From: Eurosta solidaginis
Lineage: Eukaryota > Arthropoda > Insecta > Diptera > Tephritidae
Reading direction: 5' to 3'
Assembly (NCBI RefSeq): GCF_040869045.1
Contig: NC_090321.1
Location: 129,385,689-129,449,688 of the forward strand
Length of the DNA stretch: 64,000 bases
The translations under genes and the position numbers were made by a program. Positions 42,357 to 53,537 of this stretch are shown here, piece by piece; the stretch's first letter is position 1; the number at the start of each line of letters is the position of its first letter. The notes under the pieces are model-generated. The model was not told the origin of the DNA, did no database searches, and was given only the letters and a program-made list of their open reading frames with translations.

Positions 42357-42489
42357 CCTCCCCCTTTAAAGATCTGCGTCTCGCAGATCAAATGAAAACC
42401 CTGAGGGGGTTATGATATGTACCGAATGGTTATTACTTTCTGCTGGTAGGCTAGCTTCTGGTTAATCAATTTTATATGTGGATATGCCC

Positions 42490-43830
42490 TTCGTGACCTT
42501 ATTGGTGTTCATGCCACAGTTCCACTGTTCAGAGATTTCTGGGAGGTCTGGTTTCCTAATATACCATCTCCATATGATAACAACGACCACAATAATTGCG
42601 CATATGGTTAGGGCTTCTGTAACGATAGAAATTTGATCTTCTCATTAACGTATCCTAGATACTTAACGTTCTCCATCGTGATGTCATGCACATATTCTAG
42701 GTTGACCTTCATTGTGTGATTCCTGACATTCGAAATGACGGCTGGCAAAGCCTGCGCTGTCATTACCTCGTTTTTGGAAAATACTTGGTCACCTATCTTG
42801 ACTGTTTCGTTGCTTACTTGGATGAAGTAGGTGCCATTAATAGTTCTTGAGGCATTACTGCTACTGATCATGCCTTGGTAGTTTGAGAGGAATATTGTAT
42901 TGTCGTTTACCAATTCTACAATCGATCCGTTTCATCTGGTGAATTGGCAGCTAGCGTCTCCACCTTTTAGTAGTCGTGGTATGCAACTGCCCTCTTCCAA
43001 TTTCGACAAGGATTCTGACTTACATAATGTGGATGAACTGATTACCATGCAATTTCCCGTCACTGCATTTGTTTCCTCTTGGTTTACTAGCATTCTGTCA
43101 AACGGTAGATCAAGATGTTTATGCTCGTAGATGCCAGCGCGAGTGACCAGAAGATTATATTTGTTAGCTGTTACTTTTGGCATTGGGAGCACGTAGAGGA
43201 GAAGTGTCCCATTCGTGTATACTGATGGTTGACCGTATTCAATAGCCTCGATTACGTTCTGGTGTGGAAGGGTCTCTATTTCTGATAGGACTTCAATGAC
43301 CTCATCTGTGTCAAGTAGATTCGTGTTGACAATACCCCCGTTTTGCCCATTTGAAACGCCCGCACGATTTCGTTTACCTCTTCGCTAATGATCAGGACGT
43401 TGTGTAGTGCATTTTGATCAAATTACGTCGCCTCTTTTCTTTCGCTATATAGTTAGTGCGATTCACACCACCTCGTCGATTTTCCTTAGGACTTCCTGGG
43501 TGGCGGCGAAGAGTTTTTCATTGATCTTATATTGGTGGTTATTGCTTTGAATGACTTCATTTTGGCTGTGGAGAATGTAGTTACAGTCGGTTGCATCTGG
43601 TGATTCTGCTAACCATTTCCATGCTGAGCCTATCCAGTCTATAGAGCGGGTGACCCTTGCTTTACCTGTGCTACCCGTAAGTTCTTCAAGTCGTTCCAAT
43701 ATTTGGTTGAGGTAGAGATGCGCTAAAATCTGGTCGTCGGCGCTCTTCATTAAACGGTTTGCCAAATTTTGCATTTGCGTCATAATTGTAAGATATTGCT
43801 GTAGATTAATAACGTGAACCAGCTTTTAGG
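42490..43830 (-). pseudogene. Element D envelope gene (errantivirus Env), broken
   Basis: Recognisable in three frames. 43783-43463 carries a helical region with a basic cleavage-like site RVTR followed by SIDWIGSAWKWLAES, the place of the fusion peptide in insect errantivirus Env. 43192-42932 and 42913-42608 carry the Cys- and glycosylation-rich ectodomain (NGTYF, NETVK). A shifted frame around 42625-42560 holds a single membrane helix and a short tail ending near 42490. The N-terminal subunit upstream of 43783 is mostly missing, since the region to 44331 is A/T-rich without coding. Env is a fusion protein of the class found in gypsy and baculovirus F proteins. Frameshifts make it non-functional. 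Confidence 0.75.
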
Positions 43831-44330
43831 ATCCACCAATGATCCACCCATTCCCGTTTTGGATAGTTACGATTGGGGTTTTATATTGAAATATATGGAG
43901 TGCGCTGATGGCTGATGCCAGCAGTGGGAACCTGCAATGATGTTATTAGTGTTAGTGTGTTAGTAATTGTTAGCTTAATCACAAATATTTGTTTTACAAG
44001 ATTGTTTGTATTTTTTTATTTTTTCCTCCAAGTTTAAAACTGAAGTTAATTTCAAAGGAGTATATTTGTTTCGGAATTTTAGTGTTATAACATTATGAGA
44101 GAGGAACAATTTTATGTTTGTTTATTTTTGATTATACTTTACATTTTATGATTGTTGGTTGTTTTAGTTTCAGTTAGTATGTTAGTGTTAATTTAAATAA
44201 AAAAAGGAAATTAAAGATTTTAGTTCGATGAAAATAACTAAATAAAAGGTGAAAAATTAATTAAAAATAAAGTGAAATGAAAATAAGGAAATGAAAAGCT
44301 AACAAAAAAATTCCTTTTTCGTTCTTTTCC

Positions 44331-44885
44331 TGCGGATTAGGCGGAGGTTAATACTGTTAATATTTTTTTATTCTTTTATTTTTTTCCTGCGGATTAGGCG
44401 CAAGGATTAAGTATCAATATGTTTTTTGCGGATTAGGCGCAAAAATAATTACCTTTTTTCATACGGACTAGGCGCAAGCTTGCAAGTAAAATTATTCTTT
44501 GATTGCTTTTTTTTCATTTGTATTTTTTATAAAACTTATCCTGCGGATTAGGCGCATGGATTAAGTCCCAATATATGTTGTTCGGATTAGGCGCAAAATT
44601 ATTTTTTCTCTTTTTCCTTGCGGATTAGGCGCAAGTTTGCAATAAAAATTATTCATATTTTTATTCTTTTTTCTTCTTTTTTTTATATCTTCTCTTGCGG
44701 ATTAGGCGCAAGGATTCAGTATAATATGTGTTATGCGGATTAAGCGCAAAACTATTTTCTCTTTTTTCTTGCGGATTAAGCGCAAGTTTGCAATAAAAAT
44801 TATTCATATTTTTTGTTCTTTTTTTATCTTCTCTTGCGGATTGCGCAAAACTATTTTTTTCTTTTTCCTTGCTGATTAGGCGCAC
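44331..44885 (-). repeat. Array of 12 GCGGATTAGGCGCA motifs between pol and env of D
   Basis: Copies of TGCGGATTAGGCGCAA, or variants with one to three changes, start at 44331, 44388, 44427, 44463, 44542, 44582, 44619, 44696, 44734, 44770, 44835 and 44870. They are separated by 35-80 bp of T-rich DNA. Part of the spacers is repeated as well (GTTTGCAATAAAAATTATTC). The motif is far more GC-rich than its surroundings, and the core is conserved while spacers vary, which resembles a cluster of protein-binding sites. Confidence 0.88.
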
Positions 44886-45142
44886 TTTTGCAAAAATTCA
44901 GTTTAAATTCTTTTGTAGGATTGTTCTCGAACTAGCTATGGGGGATCGTGTGATCCGTTTTGAAGGCTGCGTAGCCATTTATCAAATTCGATGGCGCCGC
45001 CCGCTACTAAGGCACGATTTGTCCCACTAATAAGCTGGGCTTTTGTAGTAATGAACATGTCCTTTGTTTCAATAAAAAAAGGTTTTTCGGAGAATTAACT
45101 TATCTCTGTATCTTTGGGTTTTTTTTTTTTATATTTTTTTTT

Positions 45143-45612
45143 CTATTGTTTTGTAGGTAGATATCTTCTTTTATTGTGCCGTTCAATATACGCTAGTTGT
45201 TTTTGAGTCAGTAAGGTTTTTAAATATTCATTTGTTTTCCTGCATTTTTCCAGGAGTTCCTGGTAATTAGCCGCTTTTGCGCGATTGAAAAATACCTCAA
45301 TGGGTTTCCGGTTTATATCGGAATGAATGGAGTTATTATAGCGATCTACTGCTATATTTACTAGCTCTTTGATTTTTAACATAGGGCTATCTATCTCAGG
45401 TATCTGATAATTTTGATTAAGGTGCAATAGAGCCTTTCTACTTGGCCGTTCACCTCGCTTCTCTGAGAAGGTGTACGATACAGCCTAACTCCCAATGACT
45501 CTAAAAGATTTTTTATTATTGGTCTAACTAGACCGCGCTCGTTGTCGGTCACAAGGATATCGGGGGTTGTAAAATAGTGCAAGAGATTGACTATTTTGTC
45601 CTTGAGGTGCAA
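45143..45612 (-). pseudogene. Element D integrase, core and C-terminus
   Basis: 45612-45391 contains PDILVTDNERGLVRPII (second catalytic Asp) and LYRTPSQRSEVNGQVERLY (catalytic Glu in GQVERL). 45427-45143 continues with LVNIAVDRYNNSIHSDINRK and VFFNRAKAANYQELL. A frame change lies near 45410. Gypsy-type wording (VTDNERG and NGQVER) fits an errantivirus. Confidence 0.78.
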
Positions 45613-45790
45613 AGTGGACTTATTTCTTAGGTGAAAGGGTTTTGCGAACTTAGAAAATTTGCCAATGCAGCTCAGAAATTTTTCCTTTTCTTATATTGCA
45701 TGCAATTTTCCAGGTATACTTTCTGAAGAAGTCCTAATTTACCCTCTGGCATTTTAATTCCGTTAATAACATTTGGCCTAAGTTTTTCCT

Positions 45791-46760
45791 TCAGAACATT
45801 AATATGTCGCCAACTCCATCTATCTTTAAATAATATCGCGAGTAACCTGGATGGGGTTCTTCAAATATTTCTAGCCTACCCCCGAATAAAATCTGTTTTC
45901 TAAATACGTTTATGGGAACTTTAACGAACGGTATAAGGTCGGAGTGGTCGTGTTCTGCACTATGCACGGTATCACCGGCCTCGCCTTCAGAATCCGCTGT
46001 TGACCCTGTGGTTGCATTTTGGCTAGCGGCATCGGATGTGGACGTTGTAAGGGGGTTTGCGTGAGTTTTGAGTCGGGACAGTGCGCCAGCCACGACGTTA
46101 AATTTGCCAGGTTTATAAATTATTTCGTAATTATATTCTTCGATCCTGGCCGTCAAACGTTTTATCTTGGTGTTGTAGTTTCGGTTACTTAAGGAGAAGG
46201 TTAGGTGTTTGTGATCTGTAAATATTCTTTTTTTTCTCCATACAGGTAGTTCCGATGGTTATCTAAAGTCCACACGATAGCAAGCATTTCTTTTTCGTTT
46301 GTTGCGTACGCCTATTCTGTAGTAGATAGGCTTCTCGATATGAATGCTATGGGCTTCTCTTTGCCATCGTAGTCCTGTGATAGCTCGGCTCCAATAGCAA
46401 AATCGGAGGCATCGGTTGTAAGGTTGAAAGATTTTCAAATTTAGGGAAGGTCAAGACCTCGAAAGTCGTCAGTATCTCTTTGATATGCGCGAACGCTTCC
46501 TGTGCTTCCTTGTTCAAATTAATGGGTACTTTTTCGATTGTGTTGCCCTTACCTGTGCGTGTTCTCCTCGTGTAAGTTTGGTAAGAGGTTTTGCAATTTT
46601 TGCGTAATCCCGAATGAATTTACGATAATACGATGTTAGTCCTAGGAAGCTCTTAAGCTCTTTTAAGTTACACGGAGCATGTTTCTTATGGAATTTACTT
46701 TCTTTGGGTCAGGAAGTATTCCCTCAGAGGTCACAACGTAGCCAAGGAATTATACGCCTG
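45791..46760 (-). pseudogene. Element D RNase H end and integrase N-terminus
   Basis: 46156-45791 starts with YNYEIIYKPGKFNVVAGALS, the tether at the end of RNase H (usually N.VADALSR), then an acidic linker and NVFRKQILFGG. Shifted frames from 46750 to 46160 hold RNase H remnants (a TDASDFAIGAELSQD-like block around 46410-46360). The integrase zinc finger between 45790 and 45612 is poorly readable. Confidence 0.68.
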
Positions 46761-47407
46761 TCTTCAGGACCTGCATCTTATCAAGCTTAAACTTCATACC
46801 CGCGGCTAGGAGCCTGGCAAGTATAGTCCCAAAGTCCTTTAGATGATTGGTTTCATCCTTACTAAACATTATAATGTCGTCAATGTATACAAAGCAAATA
46901 CGACCTATAAATTCTTTTAGCACGTCGTCTATCATGCGCTGGAAGATAGAGAATGAATTTTTGAGACCGAAAAGAAGCCGCAAAAATTCGTATTTTCCAT
47001 TCATGGTGGAAAATGCCGTCTTTGGTATATCACTTTCTTTCATTGGGATCTGGTGAAATCCCGAAGTTAGGTCTAGTGTCGTAAAATACTCTGCACTACC
47101 GAGACGCGCAATGGTGCCATTAATGTCAGGTATGGGATTGGTGTCAGGGATGGTTACGGCATTTAACCGCTTGAAGTCTATCACCATTCAATACTTTTTC
47201 CCCATCTGCGTGGGATTCCTTTGGCACAATTCCTATGGGTGAGTTGTAGGGACTTTTTGAAGGACGAATTATGCCTTCTGCTAGTAAGTCTCGGATTAGC
47301 TTTTCCACCTCCTCGCGCATACTAACGGGGTAGGGGTCGCTTTTAGTGTAAATGGGGTTTTCGGTTGTGGTTCTGATTTCCGCCTGGATATTGGTTTGGA
47401 TTTCCAT
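46750..47407 (-). pseudogene. Element D reverse transcriptase
   Basis: 47407-47144 covers the beginning (YPVSMREEVEKLIRDLLAEG, IIRPSKSPYNSPIGIVPKE). After a one-base shift 47187-46750 gives MVIDFKRLNAVTIPDTNPIP, ARLGSAEYFTTLDLTSGFHQ (first Asp), and the catalytic YIDDIIMFSKDE. The catalytic Asp residues are preserved. The wording is that of gypsy-clade RT. One frameshift near 47185 separates the two parts. Confidence 0.85.
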
Positions 47408-47980
47408 GCCTCAGTCAACTGGGCCTAATAGAATTTCATATCGTTCTACGATCTTGTAGACTTTATTTTTTGTAAGGTCGGTGATATCATTGCCGAATGG
47501 AACGTTTAAGGTAATGCTGTTAACCTGCTGCGCCTCCTTCCGCTTAAGGGGTAGCACAATATCTGGTTTTAAAATGAGAGTGCTGAGCTCCAGGCCTAGA
47601 ACTGCTTTAATTTCCGACAGCGTGTCATCCCCTATTATCCCACTGAATGATTTAAGCCCCGGAAGAACAAAAAATGTGGTGGGAATGTCTTTGCCTACGA
47701 ATTTAAAAAAATTTCCACATATTTTCCTGTCTACTTTTATACTTCCTCCTGCGGAAGTACCTTAAACGGTTTTTCTACTGGCGTAGTATTTTGAGCTACG
47801 CGCTCGCTTATATAATTTTTTTCGCCCTCGTATCCACTCGAAATTCTAAAATACCTAAATCCTGCGTTGCGTACTGTAGATATGGTACACTGGACACGAG
47901 ACACCCATGGAAAATTTACCTGATCCCCCGTGGTTTGTTCTTTGTTAGTTTCACCTTCTTCTTCATCAACCGGCACCAGA
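47408..47980 (-). pseudogene. Element D protease region
   Basis: Minus-strand frames around 47765-47480 carry FFVLPGLKSFSGIIGDDTLS and VLGLELSTLILKPDIVLPLK, as in the protease region of errantiviruses. 47976-47737 is the upstream part (E-rich, then RNAGFRYFRISSG). A stop (TGA) separates it from the RT frame. Confidence 0.6.
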
Positions 47981-48079
47981 TGGAAGAGTTACTGCTGCTT
48001 GCTGGGGGTTCTGTCTGAATATCCTGGGGAGCTTGTACCCCTAGCTATTGCTTCTCCAAATTTGAGTAGAATTGATTAC

Positions 48080-48965
48080 TTATTCGGGTTTGCGCTGATC
48101 CTTAGTAGTAAGGTCTAGGCCTTTGTTGGTTGCCATTCTACCACACGCGGTTGCCATTTGGTTGGACTGAATTTCTTTGAGCGGGATAACCCTGGTCGAG
48201 GTTGGAATAATTCCTTTTATCGCGGGAAAAAAATGTTGGGGCTGAAGGTTGGTAGTTGTCATTAAAATTTCTATTATCCATAGGGAAGGGTGGGCGGTAA
48301 AAAGAGTTTCTGCGGTCTACGTTTAAAATTTTCAGACATGCCGACCAGGAGCAGGGCAGGCAGATCCCCGTTTAGGCCCCTTATGAAGACATCTAATGCT
48401 CTTCGATGATGTGCCTCTGCCAATGCATCTACTGTTTCCCCGTGTGTATACTTTTCGGCCTTTAGTCTTTATAGTATTAATCATTAGACAGTTGTTTTTA
48501 CACCTGCGCATAAAAGTCGGACATCTTCTGACGCCCTTGTGACATTAACGTCAATTGCTGCTCCAACGTTTCTATGTCCCTTATATCGGTGTAATACAGG
48601 GAAAGGATTTCCTTTACCCTGCCCCAGTCGGAATCTAGTATATTGTGCGCAAGTAATGCAGAGTCTGCTGCGCCCCTAATGTGCCTCAAGATGGCTGCAT
48701 AAATCGGCTTATGCGGCACTATTTCGTAATCCTTTATTACCTGTTCTACACTATGGACCCAGGAGCCGTAGTGCTCCCGTGTTTCATCGAATACGTGCAA
48801 CTCTTTTACGCAGTCCGGCAGCTTATCCACCTGCTCTAGCTCGGCCTCCGTCCTAGGACTAACTAGCGGTTCTACAGCGGGTTCTGGCCTGCTATCCAAG
48901 GACTGCCTGCGCACTTCCTCTACTTGGGCTTCTAGCCTCTCCAGATTACTACTAAGTCCTGACAA
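48080..48965 (-). pseudogene. Element D Gag
   Basis: 48965-48498 encodes 155 residues: an N-terminal coiled coil (LERLEAQVEEVRRQSL), then CVKELHVFDETREHYGSWVH, RHIRGAADSALLAHNILDSD, WGRVKEILSLYYTDIRDIE and LEQQLTLMSQG. This is the typical central domain of errantivirus Gag. Downstream frames are shifted; a basic, N/R/P-rich tail (about 48330-48100) follows. No zinc knuckle, as usual for gypsy. Confidence 0.78.
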
Positions 48966-49429
48966 AGACTCTTCGTTATTTTGCGACTCAACACTTTTGA
49001 GCCTTTGATCGATTTTCTTCAGTTGGGAGAGAATGGCATTGATAGCCCCATTCGTCTCCGTTAGTGACTTCCTGCTTTCCTCAGAGTCTATGATTTTATT
49101 ACTGCAAAAATAGAAGAAGAAAAGGGAAATGTACTGTGATTAGATTGTACTCACAAAAGCCAGTTTCTCATTGGGTTAAACACTATTTGCTTTTTTATAT
49201 TTCTCTCCTTGAAGAGCTTTTTGCCACTTGTTTTTCGAAATAGTTTACTTATTTACTGGGCGTATAATTTTTCTCTCTTTTTTTCCACTAAAAACTTGAA
49301 TGCTTTTTTGCCACTTTTTTTCAGAATAGTTCACTAAGTCTTTCGGCGTTTAATTTCTTTGCCTCTTTTCTTTTCCACTAAACACTTAAACGCTTTTTTG
49401 TCCACTTTGCACCCGCTTGCTCGGGCGCC
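48966..49429 (-). other. Element D 5' leader and primer-binding site
   Basis: Leader between the 5' LTR and gag, T/C-rich with two related stretches of about 115 bp (CTTTTTTGCCACTT... at 49215-49330 and again to 49400). The primer site complement CTCGGGCGCCA at 49420-49430 abuts the LTR. Confidence 0.65.
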
Positions 49430-49850
49430 ACTTACAGTTCTCTGGCGGAGAACTATTAAAAAATTAAAGTTTCGGTGTACCCACTGTTCACCGACTATTG
49501 GAAATACACAAATTTAGTTGTAATGCCAATAAGCTTGATTTATTGTGCACCCGTTGCACTCACTAATTCGACTGGTCCAAAACATATTCCTTTCTTACCA
49601 ACTAATTTCTAAGTCTAACGTTTCATATCCCACCACCAACCGGCATTTCGTAATCGATGAGTTGCGCGTGTAGGCCAATATTGCTTATGCTGCACTTCTC
49701 AAGCCTTGTTGATTGTATTGCGTTACCGATCGCTTGCGCGTGTACCGAGTCAGCGAAAGTGCTATTTGGGGCAATGAAGAAGTCACATGCACGGCAACGT
49801 GAGTAAAGGGTGCGCCATTGGTTAGTATTGGGATTACAGGTGTGATAACT
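49430..49850 (-). repeat. Element D 5' LTR
   Basis: 421 bp. Plus strand starts ACTTACAGTTCTCTGGCGG and ends GTGTGATAACT, followed by the TGTA duplication. Read on the minus strand it starts AGTTATCACACCTGTAATC. Confidence 0.88.
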
Positions 49851-49854
49851 TGTA

Positions 49855-50336
49855 TAGACAGTATTATTTCCTTAAATACAAACGACATTATTAACATTAC
49901 CGGTGTCATTTCCAATTCCGTTTCCATTTTAGGCAAATTTACCGTAAATTTTAATTCTTCAAACTTTTCTCTTAAACATACTTTACATGTAGTAAATGAA
50001 GACTTTAATATTCCATCCGACGGCATATTGGGTAAAGATTTCCTGAAAATTAACAAATGCATTATTAATTATGAAAGAAATAGTATTTCCTTTGGGTAGG
50101 TAATGAAAAAGTCGCGGTAACAATCCTGCACGGAACAGAAAGCGACAGTTTATCATTCCTCCCAGATGTGTAATTTTCAGACTTTTTGATTTAGGAGATT
50201 CACCCGAGCCACTTTTCTTGGACTCGCAGGAAATTGAAAAGTGTGTTTTCACAGCTAGGTCCATTGTTAATTCCACAAACCCAATAGCTAAAGTCATAAC
50301 CACCACAGATGATGTAAAGTATGCAAAAAGAAACAG
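49855..50336 (+). pseudogene. Element B protease C-terminus and linker to RT
   Basis: The frame resumes after the D insertion, and 49908-50096 reads HTLHVVNEDFNIPSDGILGK, DFLKINKCIINYE, the conserved ILGxDFL end of a retroviral-type protease in 412/mdg1-like elements. A further 200 bp of linker (ESDSLSFLPD, DLGDSPEPLFLDSQEIEKC) runs to a stop near 50338. Reverse transcriptase should follow but is absent. Confidence 0.72.
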
Positions 50337-51606
50337 ATGAAAATCTTCTTAGGAAAACTGACGCAAACGACGAAAAACAACTTACTTTACAAGCTTACGA
50401 CAAAATTTGCATTTAATTTTTCCAAAAAAGTACCACGACTAAGATCTGAAATTACTTACGATAAAAACTATAAATCAACAAGTTTAAGAATTTTTGCGCA
50501 TATAAAGAATAAAAAGCTCGAGTTACTTAGTTTTGAGCTTGTTAACAAAATAATTACTTTAGAGAAATTACTTTCGAGGTTTGAATCAGAAGCCAGCAGA
50601 CGCAAAATTAAACAAATTGAATTTCCTAAAAGAAATACTTCTTTCAAATATTTTACTATTGCAAATTTAAAAGATATAGGAAATAAAATTTTAAAATCAT
50701 TAGAAATTATGTTAACAGATCAAGTAGAGACAGTAACAGACGAGGACACAAAACTAAAACTAATGAAAATTTACCATAACGACCCCATTTCAGGTGGATA
50801 TTGCGGAATGAAAAAATTGTACGCAAAACTTCGAACAAAATTTTATTGGAAGAACATGACTCGTGATATAGCGAAATATATAAAAAGTTGTAATGATTGT
50901 CTTTTAAACAAGGTTAAACCTAAAACGAAAGAAAAACTCGTTTTAATACCACCTCCTTGTAAACCATTTGATGTACGAGTTATAGATACAATAGGACCTC
51001 TTCCTGAGTCGAAAGACGGTAACAAGTTCGCACTTACCATGATTTGTGACATGCCTAAATATTCTGTAACCGTTGCTAAACCAGAAAAAATCAGCAAAAA
51101 CAATTGCTACAGCAATTTTCGAAACATTTATGGCGTAATGAACGCCATAAAATCAGATTTAGGCACAGAATTTAAAAATGAATTGTTAAATGAATTGACA
51201 TCACTTCTAAACCTAAACCATGATTTTTCTCCTGCATACCATCACGAAACTGTTGGTACAATTGACAACTATCACAGTTTTCGACAATAAATTTTCTCCC
51301 TTCGAGTTAGTATTTGGTAAAAAGGCAACTTTGCCTCATGAATTGCGAAAGGAAAAAATTTACCCACTTCATAAAGCCGAAAACTATGCTAAGGAGATTA
51401 AATTTAGAATGCGAAAAACACATGAAATGGCAAAAAATTTAATAATTCAAAATAAAATACAAAGAAAAACTTTTTATGATAAAACGGCTCGCCCGTTAGC
51501 TTTTAAATTAGGCGATAAAGATCCGTTCGTTGTAATCAAAATTAATGACCCTAATGTTATAATTTCTGATGAAGTTACAAGAAAAAAAGATTGTACACAA
51601 AAATAG
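50337..51606 (+). pseudogene. Element B integrase (412/mdg1-like)
   Basis: 317 open codons. After an unplaced N-terminal part, the zinc region HNDPISGGYCGMKKLYAKLR and CNDCLLNKVK is readable (residues ~145-195). DVRVIDTIGPLPES carries the first Asp, and IKSDLGTEFKNEL the second. The place of the catalytic Glu reads TVGTIDNYH, where the family has TVGTVER: Glu changed to Asp. After a frame change 51285-51606 gives FSPFELVFGKKATLP and a GPY/F-like tail (KLGDKDPFVVIKI). RT and RNase H are deleted between 50336 and here. Confidence 0.78.
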
Positions 51607-51864
51607 AATCAATAAAGTAAATTAATAACTACTTGTTTATATTATATTCATATGTACATAAATTTTTTTTTTAGAAACAGCCAAGAAGGCAGTACAAAAA
51701 AAGATACATATTTAAATGTCGAATTTAGCATGTAATCAATGCAAAATGCAAAACACAAAAAATATTTTTCTTTATGTACTTTTTTTTTTATGTACTTATA
51801 TATATCATAATATACATAAGTTTAGGAAAATGGAAATTTATAATTGAATTATAAAAAATTTAAA
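51607..51864 (+). other. Element B 3' non-coding region, left of the Helitron
   Basis: A/T-rich, with repeated TATGTACATA and TTATGTAC motifs; no coding signal. Ends at A51864, the Helitron insertion point. Confidence 0.5.
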
Positions 51865-52084
51865 TCTATATATATATAAAGAAGTGTACATTTTGATTGT
51901 CACTCCATAACTCGAGAACGGATAGAAAGATTGTCATGAAATTTTTAGGAAAGATACGGGAAGGAGAGATGATGGTTAGTTGATTTTGAAATCCCATATG
52001 TATATAAAAATGAACGTTTGTATGTATGTCATCGATTAACTCAAAAACTACTGGACCGATTATTATGAAAATTGGTATATATAT

Positions 52085-52715
52085 GTATTTTTCCACCGGG
52101 AAGGTTTGTATAATGAGTATTTTGATACCGGGTTACTGGGGTCTCGAGATATAGGCCAAAACATGGACCCGGGTAACTCCAGGAAGTGTTTGTACAATAT
52201 GAGTATCAAATGGAAGCTGTTTATGAGTACTTTGACACTGGGTATTTTTCGTACCCCTGGATGACTAGGGTCTCGAGATATAGGCCAAAACGTGGACCAG
52301 GGCACCCCTAGAATATGTTTATACAATATGGATATCAAATGAAAGCTGTTGATGAGTGCTTTAGTACAGGGTAGTTTTCATACCTATTGGTGACTAGGGT
52401 CTCGAAATATAGGCCAAAACGTGGACCCGGGTACCCCTAGAATGTGTTTATACAATATGGATATCAAATGAAAGCTGTTGATTAGTGCTTTAGTACAGGC
52501 TAGTTTTCATACCTATTGGTGAATAGGGTCTCGAGATATATGCCAAAACGTGGACCCGGGAACCCCTGGAATGTGTTTATACAATATGGATATCAAATGA
52601 AAGCTGTTGATGAGTGCTTTAGTACAGGGTAGTTTTCATACCTATTGGTGACTAGGGTCTCGAGATATAGGCCAAAACGTGGACCCGGGCACTCCTAGAA
52701 TGTGTTTATACAATA
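52085..52715 (+). repeat. About 127-bp minisatellite in the Helitron
   Basis: About five copies of a unit containing GGTCTCGAGATATAGGCC, AAAACGTGGACCCGGG, TGTTTATACAATATGG and ATCAAATGAAAGCTGTTGAT. GGTCTCGAGATATA (or a variant) starts at about 52140, 52269, 52397, 52526 and 52654. The first copies are more diverged. The array is cut at 52715 by the CR1-like LINE. Confidence 0.88.
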
Positions 52716-53165
52716 TCTATTTATTTATTTGTTTATTTATCAGTTTACGATTTAAACAATTATACAGACCAAATATACCGACACTTAATTCTCAGTAATA
52801 CACGATATAAACAACATAAGCAGTCGTCAATTTTAAAGTAATCTTTAAACAGTATTGAATTAAACGCTTGACAATTTCAATTAAAAACTTAGAAGTAAGC
52901 AAAAGTTAAAATGTTGTAAATGTGATAAAATGTACTCATGAAGGAGATAGTAAATAATAATTTATGAAATTGACAATAAAGCAAATTAATAGTAGATAAA
53001 ATATATACAGAATAGAATTTATACAGAGTAAATTTGATTGCATACATATAAAAATAATGATCACAACGCAATTTTGCAAACAAGTTTCAAGTAACTGGTA
53101 CTTCAAATTTGAAAGAGACGGTTAAACAGAATATCACGGTTTAGCGTTCTTTGCTTCATTTCGAA

Positions 53166-53537
53166 TTACAAATTTAATGCAGTTAAAAGGTATTTTTTAA
53201 TGCCAAGAAACGAGTCGCAGACGTCTAAATTTTTACAGTGTTTATTAAAATCACGACATAAACAGTGAAGTGGTTCGTGCATTTCATAATTCGACCTGCA
53301 TGTAGCTACAAAAATTGATTGAAAATGTCTAGATGGCCTAATAGGAACGTTAAACTTAATTTCACCAAGCAAAAATGAACTATTTATTGACCCTCTTAGT
53401 AATTTAACAATAAATAAGACACGAAGCATCTCCCTGCGGCTCTGCAATGTGGGCAGCTGTATTAAGTTTAACCGGCTGCAAGAGGGGAGAAGATTTTTAG
53501 AAGGACCCCATGGTAAGTGTTTTAAAGCGAAAAGCAA
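53166..53537 (-). pseudogene. CR1-like ORF2 C-terminus
   Basis: 123 codons: LPWGPSKNLLPSCSRLNLIQ, LPTLQSRREMLRVLFIVKLL, FLLGEIKFNVPIRPSRHF and CRSNYEMHEPLHCLCRDFNK. This is the helical tail that ends ORF2 in this group (LxSRR and YxxxxPLxxLxxxFN). It continues from the preceding frame with a one-base shift near 53530. Confidence 0.78.

Larger units (their letters stand above)
41921..49850 (-). mobile_element. Errantivirus (gypsy-like, env-bearing) element D, minus strand
   Basis: LTRs 41921-42356 and 49430-49850 are flanked by TGTA on both sides (41917-41920 and 49851-49854), an alternating pyrimidine-purine target typical of errantiviruses. In its orientation the LTR starts AGTTATCACACC. 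A primer site TGGCGCCCGAGC (plus strand complement 49420-49430) resembles the Lys-tRNA site of gypsy, and AAAGGGGGAGG precedes the 3' LTR. Order on the minus strand: gag (48965-48080), protease and RT (47980-46750), RNase H (about 46750-46100), integrase (46156-45143), a repeat array (44885-44331) and env (43783-42490). All genes carry frameshifts, so this is an inactive provirus. Confidence 0.88.

Noticed and set aside
44661..44885. Lysine-rich small protein
   Set aside because: It is a read of the T-rich spacers and motif array of element D; codon content is low complexity.
44331..44885. Su(Hw)-type insulator as in gypsy
   Set aside because: Copy number is similar, but the motif (GCGGATTAGGCGCA) is not the Su(Hw) core and the position is between pol and env, so I do not transfer that function.
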